From: Dentipellis sp. KUC8613
Lineage: Eukaryota > Basidiomycota > Agaricomycetes > Russulales > Hericiaceae
Length of the DNA: 64,000 bases
NCBI GenBank assembly: GCA_002286715.1
Contig: NSJX01000023.1
Span: forward strand, 6,524 to 70,523
Reading direction: 5' to 3'
In this document: piece by piece, positions 56,263 through 64,000 of the stretch
Layout of the letters: every line of letters starts with the position of its first letter
How positions within the stretch are numbered: the stretch's first letter is position 1
Notes under the pieces: generated by a model
Told to the model about the DNA's origin: nothing
Seen by the model: only the letters and a program-made list of their open reading frames with translations
Database searches by the model: none
Translations under genes and position numbers: made by a program

Positions 56263-56837
56263 GGAGGGGCTTCGGAAAGGACATACGGTGAGGAATATTG
56301 GACGGGGCCATCTTATAATTATGGCTTGGGGCCAGTCTGAGGCCGTTCACGCTCGGGACAAGCGCGCTCCAGGACGTAATCTCTATTTCGTCCTCCCAAT
56401 CGTGGTCAATCGTCTACTTTACCGCGTAACTTCCCTAATCTGGCAGGCGCTTCCCTGCACCTCCTGACACCGGACAACGCAAGATAGCGGAGAAGAGCTC
56501 GCGACGGGCGGCGCGGACGCGACTTGCCCTGGTCCAAATGCTAAGCACGCGTATCCGCCGGAAATTGAAGTCTAGAACTTGGCGGAGATCCCGACACGTG
56601 TAGGTAGAGCAGGAGCGTGGGGTCGAACGCGACGACATTCGTCGGCAAGAACAGGAGGACTTATATACTGCACGGTGAAACTGAGTTAGAGGGGGTCACG
56701 CCATAGCCTAGCGGTCTGGCGCAGCGACAGCAACGAGGACAAGACAGCGACGAGCAGCAGTGACGCACCCCCACGTGCGTCTACTTTCGTCCTCGACGCG
56801 ACGCGATCGTGCGAATTTGGTCCGCCCTCCTCTCTCC
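56263..56837. promoter_or_regulatory. Divergent promoter of DUG2 and the RPAP3-like gene
   Basis: 575 bases between the two start codons, which point away from each other. On the DUG2 side, about 40-60 bases upstream of its start codon, is a short AT-rich stretch (atcttataattatgg). No other element is recognised. Confidence 0.5.
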
Positions 56838-58270
56838 ATGTCCCCCTCCTCCGCTGCAAAAGAAAGAGTAGGTGTCCTCCACTCGATATGTTGACCTATA
56901 TCCTCATTGTTTGCAGGGAAATGCCGCCTTCAAGGCCGGTGATTATCCGTCTGCCATCGGCCACTACACCACCGCCATCCTCGCTGATCCATCGGACCCG
57001 ACGTTCCCCCTCAATCGCGCCGCCGCCTATCTCAAACTAGGCAAGTGAGTGCGTGCTCTTCTCTCCTTCTCAGCACCAGTATGTTGAGATCTCTGCAGAA
57101 ATGAGGATGCGGAACGAGATTGCACGAAAGTGCTTGCGCTCGCCAGCACAAATGTCAAGGCCCTATTCCGGAGAGGCCAGGCGCGTGCCGCTCTTCTGAA
57201 GCATGCAGATGCAATTCAAGGTGTGTGCAACATGCGCAACTGAAGGATCATGGCTTATCTCTGTCATCAGACCTCCAGCATGCTCTCAAACTCGAGCCCC
57301 AGAACGACGCGGTCAAGGTCGAGCTGCAAAAAGTCAAGGCAGCATTCGAAAAGTCCAAGGGTAAAGGAAAAGGAAAAGCGGTACGTCTCGTCTCCTCACC
57401 CATTGAACGTCTCTGAACCTTAGTTCTACCAGCTTCCCGTCGACATAACCCCTCCACCCCCCTCCACCGCCCCTCCAAAACGCCGCCGCATCCCCATCGC
57501 AATCGTAGAACCCGAGTCTCCCACCGCAACCCTCGCGCCCTCGCCCCGTACACCAGACTCGCCCCTGCCCCGCCCAACATCCGACGACCTCCTTACCCCC
57601 GTCTCCTCGCGCCCTCTCTCGCCCGTCTCGCCCGCTCTCGGGCCGACCAAACCCTCCACATTCAAAACCGCAAAGGAGGCGCGCGAGGCGGCACGTCCCG
57701 GCGGAGGCATCTTCCGCGCGTCTGGTACACATACCGTTTTCGATACAAAAGTGCGCAGCAGCAGCCCGCTGGTCGAGAAATCCGCCCCTGCGAAGGACGC
57801 GTCGAAGCCCGAGACGGCGACGGCGGGGCCCCTTCCTGCGCCCGCAGCAGAGGGCACACTTCCGCCCATGACGCTGTTCGAGTTCACGCGCGCATGGGAC
57901 GCACTCGCCCCGTCCCCGCCCGCAGCGCGCTGGAGTCTGCTCTCCGTACGTCCCTTCTCTCCCTCATCATCTCAACTAGCACTCATAAATGTGCATATAT
58001 GCGCAGAAAACCTCCCCCTCCGCCCTCCCGCAGCTCTTCCAGACCTCGCTCGACCCGTCGCTCCTCACCTCCATCCTACAGACCTTCCGCGCAGTCCTCG
58101 CTGCGCACGATGCCTCTACGCCCGAGCTGCGCGCGTGGGTGCGCGCGTATCTGGAGGCGCTGAGACGCGTGCCGCGGTGTGTGACGGTGGTGATGCTCAT
58201 GAGTAAAGACGAGAAGGCGCTTGGGAAGGAAGTTGCGGAGATGGTGGGTGCTGAGGGCGGGTTTTGGTGA
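56838..58270 (+). CDS. RPAP3-like TPR co-chaperone
   Basis: TPR repeats followed by the RPAP3 C-terminal (Monad) domain indicate an R2TP-type HSP90 co-chaperone involved in assembly of RNA polymerases and other large complexes. Six exons give 391 aa: 56838-56867, 56917-57044, 57099-57220, 57271-57380, 57424-57945, 58007-58270. TPRs span about residues 10-115 (GNAAFKAGDYPSAIGHYTTA, NRAAAYLKLGKNEDAERDC, ALFRRGQARAAL, DLQHALKLEP). A lysine-rich linker (KSKGKGKGKA) leads into a Pro/Ser-rich region. The C-terminal domain starts near residue 278 (PPMTLFEFTRAWDAL) and ends with a helical LRAWVRAYLEALRRVPR segment. The 30-nt first exon is supported by frame and by a start in GAAKERGNAAF-type context. 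Human RPAP3 has more TPRs; the short form is usual in fungi as far as I know. Confidence 0.87.
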
Positions 58271-58418
58271 CTGGTGCGTTTCTTGGTTCAGTGCGACGTG
58301 ATCTCGGAGGCGCAGAATTTACGGTATCTTGCTAAGAACTAATCACACGAGCATGTATCGTAGATATCGACGTTGTATGATGGGTAGTGGTGGTTAGTAT
58401 CTATCCGATATTGAACGT

Positions 58419-60434
58419 TCAACCTCCCACGACAACGTTGCGGACATGCTGCCCCAGCGCGTCCACGTCGCCCTGCTCAAGATTCACAAACCTCGCCAGA
58501 ACGACCTCCTCCAAACCCCAGACCTTTTCCCACGCGTCCTTATCCATATCCTCCTCCCCAGACTCAGGCTCCGCCAAACTCTTCACCAACAAATCCACCA
58601 AGCGCATCACCCTCTCCGGCTTCTCCGGGGTGCAAAAATCCGTCTCGGGCTGCACCAGCACGAGCCTCTCCAGCGTGGGCAGCGCAAACCTCACCAACGG
58701 CACTCCCCAATCCCTTTCCTCCACACCCCCACCCTCACCCCCATCTCTCGAATCAGCCCGCACACTCACCCGCCGCGCACAATCCACCATCTCCTGCAAC
58801 ACATCCACCACCGCATACCGCACCAGCTCCAGCGTCCTCAGCGCCGGCACGCACCGCAACACCGCCACCCAATCCACAACGTCCATCCTCCCCGCACGCT
58901 CCTCCGACACGCTCAGCTTGCGCAGGCGCGAGTACGCCGCGACGCTCACCGTATGCACGGCCGCAAACGCAAACGCGCCGCACAGCGCCTGCGCGCCGAA
59001 CAGGCTCGAGTCGCCCGCGTGCGCGGTGTACGACACGCGCAGCGCCGCCGCCGCGTCGTTGAAGGCGGGGTTCCACGGCCGCGGCTCCCTCTCCCCCTCC
59101 CCGCGCCCCCGGAAGCACTGCAGGCTGATCCCGTCCTCGTACGGCGACGCCTGCAGCGACAGCCGCGTCACGCCCTCCTCTTCCTCTCCCTCTTCCCCCT
59201 CTCCTTTTTCCCCCTCTCCTTCTTCCCCCTCTCCTTCTTCCCCCTCCCCGCCCGCCCCGCCCGCGGGATCCAGCCGCGGGCGGAGCAGCCCCGCAAGCCG
59301 CGCATACGCGCCCCTGCCCTCGCCGCGCGTCTTGAGGTGCAAGTGGAGCTGCATCTCCGGCGCGAACGGCATCGCGAGGAGCGCCTCCGCCTGCGCGAGC
59401 GAGTACACGGGCATGTACAGTCTGCGCAGGCTCTGAGTTACACGCCGCAAGCCCGCGTGGGGCTCCGGTGCGGGCGCAGGCGGGGGCGGAGTGTCGCGCT
59501 GGCACCGCTGGATGCGCAGTTCCTCGAGGTGAGGCGCGAGGTGCAGGAGATGCGGCAGCCCGACCACGAACGCGTCCCACTTCCGTATGTACAGCATGCG
59601 GAGGCCCGCCAGCGCAGGCCCATGCGCCGGTGTCAATGGCACAGGCTCGTCGAGCATGGGACCCATCTTCACGGACCCGATCAGGATGCTCTGCAGGCGC
59701 GGCATCGCGGTGCCGAGCGCCGCGAGCTGCACGAAGGTGTACTCGCTGTCGAGCTGGAGGCGCACGAGCGCCGCGTAGAGCGGCGCGCGGGGCTCTGCGG
59801 GGTACACGCCCCGCGAGAGCGTGAGGCGCTGCAGGCGCGGGGCGTCGGCGCCGAACAGCGCAGACGGCACGCCGTAGAAGCGCAGCGGCGGCATCTCGAT
59901 CGTCAGCGCGGCCAGCGCGGGGGCGCGCGTGCCTGCGAGCGCGCCCGCGAACGCGTCGAACTGGCGCGGCGCGGACGGCGCGTCGGGGGCGGGGTGCCGC
60001 GTCCTGGTGGAGGAGCTCCGGACGTAGAGCTGCCGGACGCGGTGCATCGAGGCCTGCAGGAGCTGTAGGAGATCGTCCCGCTGCATCCACAAGGGCAGTC
60101 TGAGGTCGACGTCGAGAGGCACCGGCGCGGAGCGGTCGAAGAATACCGTGATCCACGTGGCTGAGAACGAGCCCCCGACGTGTGTCCACAGCGATTTGCG
60201 CGCGATGGCGATCTGCCGCCAGCGTCGGCAGACGTAGGTGATTGCTATCCACGGCGGCACCTTGAGGGTCGATCTGAAGCATTGGCTGTGGTCGTCGCCG
60301 ACGGCATTGGAAGTGCTGTGCACGCAGTCGGCGAAGATGTGCTCGAGGATCTCGGGCGGGATACGAGTATGGGGAGGTGGCGGATCGGGCTGAATGTCCC
60401 CGTCGCCGGTGCTGAGCGGGAGTTCGGAGGGCAT
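58419..60434 (-). CDS. F-box protein, intronless
   Basis: One uninterrupted frame of 671 aa. Residues 23-85 form an F-box-like domain (RIPPEILEHIFADCV ... WIAITYVCRRWRQIA ... SLWTHV), the Skp1-binding module of SCF ubiquitin ligases. The rest resembles irregular leucine-rich repeats of Agaricomycete F-box families (APALAALTIEMPPL, LQRLTLSRGV, LRMLYIRKWD, RLVLVQPE). An acidic tract of EGEEG/EGEKG repeats near residues 394-420 comes from a 15-nt tandem repeat in the DNA and is probably a variable linker. It lacks introns while its neighbours have many, which is common for expanded F-box families. Long frames in the other two phases over this gene are shadows of its GC bias. The substrate is unknown. 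It converges with the RPAP3-like gene, with 148 bases between the stops. Confidence 0.88.
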   Translation of the reverse strand: MPSELPLSTGDGDIQPDPPPPHTRIPPEILEHIFADCVHSTSNAVGDDHSQCFRSTLKVPPWIAITYVCRRWRQIAIARKSLWTHVGGSFSATWITVFFDRSAPVPLDVDLRLPLWMQRDDLLQLLQASMHRVRQLYVRSSSTRTRHPAPDAPSAPRQFDAFAGALAGTRAPALAALTIEMPPLRFYGVPSALFGADAPRLQRLTLSRGVYPAEPRAPLYAALVRLQLDSEYTFVQLAALGTAMPRLQSILIGSVKMGPMLDEPVPLTPAHGPALAGLRMLYIRKWDAFVVGLPHLLHLAPHLEELRIQRCQRDTPPPPAPAPEPHAGLRRVTQSLRRLYMPVYSLAQAEALLAMPFAPEMQLHLHLKTRGEGRGAYARLAGLLRPRLDPAGGAGGEGEEGEGEEGEGEKGEGEEGEEEEGVTRLSLQASPYEDGISLQCFRGRGEGEREPRPWNPAFNDAAAALRVSYTAHAGDSSLFGAQALCGAFAFAAVHTVSVAAYSRLRKLSVSEERAGRMDVVDWVAVLRCVPALRTLELVRYAVVDVLQEMVDCARRVSVRADSRDGGEGGGVEERDWGVPLVRFALPTLERLVLVQPETDFCTPEKPERVMRLVDLLVKSLAEPESGEEDMDKDAWEKVWGLEEVVLARFVNLEQGDVDALGQHVRNVVVGG

Positions 60435-61551
60435 GCTGCAGAGTCTGCTATGACGGACGCGCTTTCTCAGTAAAGATGCATCTGAACAGAAGACTAAGGC
60501 ATACCTGAATCCCAGTTAATCCAGAGTCAACTCTCAAAATGATATTGTTATGGCTGCCGACAGCACGAATTCGGGCGTTCCTTCCTGCACAACCTAAACG
60601 AACTCCACCTGGAGCACATGGATTTCTGTCAGCACTATATACGACGAACAAGGCGATGCATACCTGGAAGAAGCGTCAAAAAGCTGACCGCAGGAACAAA
60701 TAGGACACCCAACGAACGACGAGGGAAATGGGAAGGGTTACGGGCAAAGCAAAGGAGAGAATAAGGACGCCGCCGTATCCCACCATCAACACCTAAATAA
60801 TACAGCGCTTGACCCAGACTCGGGCATTTCTTAGAAGTCCAAGAAGCGCCTTGTGTTTACGATGACTCGGTCGACGAAGCGCGGACACTGCCCTTGAATC
60901 ACGTCCGACGTGACGGTAAAATCGCGAATCTCCTGTGGTCGGGGTAGGAACGCGAGTGAAGCTTCTAGGCTTCCAGCTGCGGTAGAGTTATAAGGGATCG
61001 CTAGAGGCGTGCATTGCTCGGATATTTGAACTCCGTAGGAATTTCTTGCGACATTCTTGCATCCCGTTCACCTTCCCACCGGAATAGCGTGTCCAATTTT
61101 TTTCCACCACACGTAGGAAAAAGAATAGGTTCACCCTATGGTTGTCACGAGCCGCGATGTCTGGAGAGGATGATGTATGTGGCCAATGTCCGACAGAGAT
61201 TGCTGCAATGTCGAGGTGGGCACGGCAGATGCCGTGTCTACAGTAAGCGCCCACGATGGTCCTTCTGGGTCAACTGTGCCAATGCTTTTCTTACTCTTTT
61301 CTTGTACGGCGTTTGAGCTCGAGGACAATGAATTTGCATCGACAACAGGATGGACAACATAGCAGAAGAGGATGTTTTGGTTTTCCCGAGCCATCAACAC
61401 GTTTCTCAATTTGAAGGTCTGTTCAAGAAGACTCATTTGGTCTTGTGATCCCGATGAAGTGCTCACCCTGCCCTCATATACTGACTAATTCCCTTGTATC
61501 CATCAGCTATAAACCTGCTCTCTCATCTCCGCATTGCACCCCACCATCGTC
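60435..61551. other. Divergent intergenic region
   Basis: 1.1 kb between the F-box and epoxide hydrolase 3 start codons. Small open frames near 61000-61460 have no motif support. It should contain both promoters. Confidence 0.45.
61508..61513 (+). promoter_or_regulatory. TATA box of epoxide hydrolase 3
   Basis: TATAAA lies 39-44 bases before the start codon at 61552. Confidence 0.5.
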
Positions 61552-63110
61552 ATGTCTGACCCCAACACCACTGCGAAAGAGGTACCCTTCACGATCGCCA
61601 TCCCGGACGACGCGCTCGCGCTCCTGCACCAGAAGCTGGCGGTCACGCGTTTCCCTGACGAGCTTGACGATGCGGGGTGGGAGTATGGCGCACCTCTTTT
61701 TGACGTGCGCCGGCTAGGAGAGCGCTGGAAGAATGGCTTCGACTGGCGCGCGCAGGAAGCTCGAATCAATGCCGAACTGCCCATGTTCACGCGCGACCTG
61801 GACGTCGAAGGGCACGGGACGTTGAATGTGCATTATGTGCACAAGCGGAGTGACGTGGAGACCGCCATCCCACTGCTATTTGTTCATGGATGTACGTTCG
61901 CCATTTTTCTCGTGAGACGCGTTAACGACGAAGGCGCAGGGCCTGGAAGCTTCCTTGAAGCTCGCAAGATTCTACCACTGTTGACAGCATCGTCGCCCGA
62001 TCATCCTAGCTTCCATGTCGTAGCCTTAAGCTTACCTGGTTTCGCGTTTTCGCAAGCCCCTCGCAAGAAAGGGTTCGCACTGACCCAGTATAGCGAGGTG
62101 CGACTTTCCCTTCTACCATGACGCGTTTCATGGCTCAATGCTCAGAATATAGGTCGCGAATAAGTTGATGCTTTCCCTTGGTTACAACGAATATGTCACT
62201 CAAGGAGGAGACTGGGGCGTCCGGGTTCGTGATCAACCTCGTCAATATGTTGAACCGAGACCTTGACATACTCTTTGCGGGCAATAGGTGACCCTGTTTA
62301 CTGCACATCAGTATGGCTCGAAGCACGTCAAAGCTTCCCACATTAACGGTCCCTTGTAAGGTTTTCCCGCGCGCTTCTTATATTCTCTGACAAAGTTCGG
62401 CTTCAGTTTTATTCCCCCAACGCTCACGGCCGCACCGCTCCAGTACCTCAAGCACCGCCTTTTCTGGTACACCGCCGCCGAAAAAGCCGGCCTCGAACGC
62501 ACGCGCCAGTTCTACAAGAACGGGACGGGCTACTACCTGGAACAGGGCACGCAGCCGCAGACCATCGGCTATTCGCTCGCCGACTCGCCAGTGGGTCTCC
62601 TCGCATGGATATATGAGAAACTCGTCAACTGGACAGACGCGTACGCGTGGGACGACGACGAAGGTGCGTGTATCCTCTAGTAATCGTGCGCGTGGCTGAG
62701 CTACATACTACGCAGTGCTCGCATGGGTGTCGGTATACTGGTTCTCGCGAGACGGACCTGCCGCATCTCTCAGGATCTACTATGAACTGACCAAATCGGG
62801 CGAAGCGACGAAAATAACGCCCCCAACCATTCCATTGGGTGTTTCGCGGTTCCCCAGGGAGCTCACCGTACCTCCAAAAGCGTTCGTCTTCACTGCTTAC
62901 CGTAACGTGTCCGCTAGTACTCACACTCGACCCTTTAGTTGGGCGTGGAGGGTCGGAAATGTCGTATTCGACGCCGAACATCCGAGCGGAGGTCATTTTG
63001 CCGCACACGAGAAACCGGAGGAATTGGTGGGTGATTTGAGGAAGATGTTTGGGAAAGGTGGACCGGCGTTTGGGATCGTGCCAGGGAAGAGTGGCTATGT
63101 TCCCGCATGA
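61552..63110 (+). CDS. Epoxide hydrolase (EHN-type alpha/beta hydrolase) 3
   Basis: Third paralogue, on the opposite strand from the other two. Seven exons give 410 aa: 61552-61891, 61940-62097, 62153-62224, 62288-62355, 62407-62663, 62716-62881, 62939-63110. The first, EHN-bearing exon contains [13 protein letters not shown]; the oxyanion loop is HGC/W-PG across intron 1 (read as HGWPG); the nucleophile is D186 in GGDWG; the C-terminal block is [13 protein letters not shown]. It diverges from the others in exon 4 ([15 protein letters not shown] in place of an ITRYNA-type sequence) and uses weak gttcgt donors for introns 3 and 6. Exons 2-6 have identical lengths to copies 1 and 2. It is tail to tail with the partial dioxygenase gene, 169 bases apart. 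Confidence 0.9.
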
Positions 63111-63279
63111 ACAACAGATGAAGTGACAGTGACTAAGTATCGCAAGAAATTACATGACAGAGTGGTGTACTTCTATGGTCACAGGCGGGTATATTAATAA
63201 TGAGCAGTGTTGTATATCCAGGTGTATGGTATTTGTGTCAAATTCTCGAAGCGAAACCGGATCCACAGAATAGATGTTT

Positions 63280-64000
63280 CTATGTCAAATCAATGACATC
63301 TGACGAGTCGGTGTGCGCTTTCCTCCTCTTTTTTGTTGGCCGTGGATCTGAAAGACGGATGCCTTTGGATTTGGCCGTGGATGGGTGACTAGCTTTGGGT
63401 CGTGAAGACGAGGCGGAGGCAACCGGCGGAATACTTGAAGGATCATGTACGGGAGCAATCATCTGCAGCACCGAATCATTTCCCTTGATTGCGCCAACAA
63501 TCTGGTCGTAGTGGACCCCGAGCAGATGGCGTTGTTCCCGTTCGCTTCTTCCAATACTGTTCAAGATGTCGAGGCCTTCCTGTTGCTTTGCTTTCCAGCT
63601 CGATAATACATGAAGGGCTTCGGACTTGGTCACCTGCAATACTTCGCCATCAGTGCCACCTATATGACCTCCTGCAACGACAAGAACAAACCTTCAATCC
63701 TTGGGGCGAGGTCGTTATCGTGGTGTAAGTCACCAATTTTTTATCGAGCTCCGACATGTATTTTTCCAAGTGCTTTCTTCGCACCGCACCGATCCTGTCC
63801 AAAGACAGAGCACATTGAGGATCGCTTTTCAAGAATGCTTGCACCTTCCGGCAGTCCCCACAGATGCAGGACCATTGTTGAAGCCCCTGCATCCGCTTGG
63901 CGAGGGCGGCGTTATGTGCGGGAGGAGGCCCTAGAACCTTCTCTTGCCATGGAAGCACGATCTTTGGGAAAACCCAAGCAAGGCTGTCGAGCTGGTTGAC
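63280..64000 (-). CDS. Large 2OG-Fe(II) dioxygenase paralogue C, 3' end (partial)
   Basis: Only the C-terminal part lies in the window; the gene continues beyond 64000. Two exons are seen: 64000-63692 (open at the edge) and 63633-63280, separated by a 58-nt intron with a gtttgt donor. The first corresponds to the penultimate exon of paralogue B: KVLGPPPAHNAALAKRM, then the CxCxxC motif in WSCICGDC, then a charged helix. The last exon corresponds to B from TKSEALHVLSSWK and LDILNSIGRSE to the tail KKRRK ... VIDLT stop. The N-terminal dioxygenase domain is expected upstream but is not visible, so enzymatic activity cannot be judged. Confidence 0.8.

Noticed and set aside
58446..60282. 540-codon plus-strand and 509-codon minus-strand frames overlapping the F-box gene
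   Set aside because: They are shadow frames of a GC-rich gene; only the 671-aa frame has an F-box and normal composition.

Overview
The window looks like nuclear DNA of a basidiomycete, most likely an Agaricomycete. Introns are numerous and short (mostly 45-75 nt, GT-AG), exons can be tiny, genes lie close together on both strands, and the gene set is typically fungal: a septation-initiation LRR scaffold, DUG2, large 2OG-Fe(II) dioxygenase paralogues and epoxide hydrolases of the EHN class. I rebuilt the exon structures by hand from splice sites, reading-frame closure and protein family knowledge. No alignment, RNA or database search was available.

Layout. 1-6.6 kb is repeat-rich and gene-free: a G-rich minisatellite region, two C-rich/AT-rich modular repeats, a 21-bp minisatellite and a Helitron terminus. 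6.8-13.05 kb carries two minus-strand housekeeping genes, mitochondrial 2-oxoglutarate dehydrogenase E1 (6 exons, 1004 aa) and a DHX33/Dhr2-type DEAH-box RNA helicase (9 exons, 751 aa). 13.4-16.7 kb is a transposon nest: a Tc1/mariner-like MITE interrupted by a second MITE, which is interrupted by a Helitron, with a 343-N assembly gap inside, followed by a third modular repeat. 18.5-19.7 kb holds a Ser/Pro-rich protein of unknown function. 24.6-32.2 kb holds a Cdc11/Nud1-like spindle-pole scaffold (11 exons, 1513 aa) and a TALE-type homeodomain transcription factor. A gene-free stretch of about 5.6 kb follows. 37.8-39.8 kb is a 16-exon zinc alcohol/formaldehyde dehydrogenase with consecutive exons of 8 and 9 nt.

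40.3-64 kb is the most distinctive region. Three members of a large 2OG-Fe(II) dioxygenase family (one intact, one decayed at its 3' part, one cut by the window edge) are interleaved with three epoxide hydrolase genes sharing one exon architecture. A tail-to-tail dioxygenase/epoxide hydrolase pair occurs twice in opposite orientation (43.9-49.8 kb and 61.6-64 kb). Between the pairs lie another epoxide hydrolase, DUG2 (WD40 plus M20 peptidase, glutathione breakdown), an RPAP3-like TPR co-chaperone divergent from DUG2, and an intronless F-box protein.

How the genes relate. Most are independent housekeeping functions: TCA cycle, ribosome biogenesis, septation, glutathione turnover and R2TP chaperone work. 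The dehydrogenase, epoxide hydrolases and DUG2 could all touch electrophile or aldehyde handling, but nothing here shows co-regulation. The dioxygenase family combines a complete Fe/2OG-binding set, a conserved CxCxxC motif and, in the two copies whose C-terminus is readable, a basic cluster followed by a terminal VIDLT that resembles a SUMO-interacting motif. This is the best candidate for an undescribed nuclear enzyme family.
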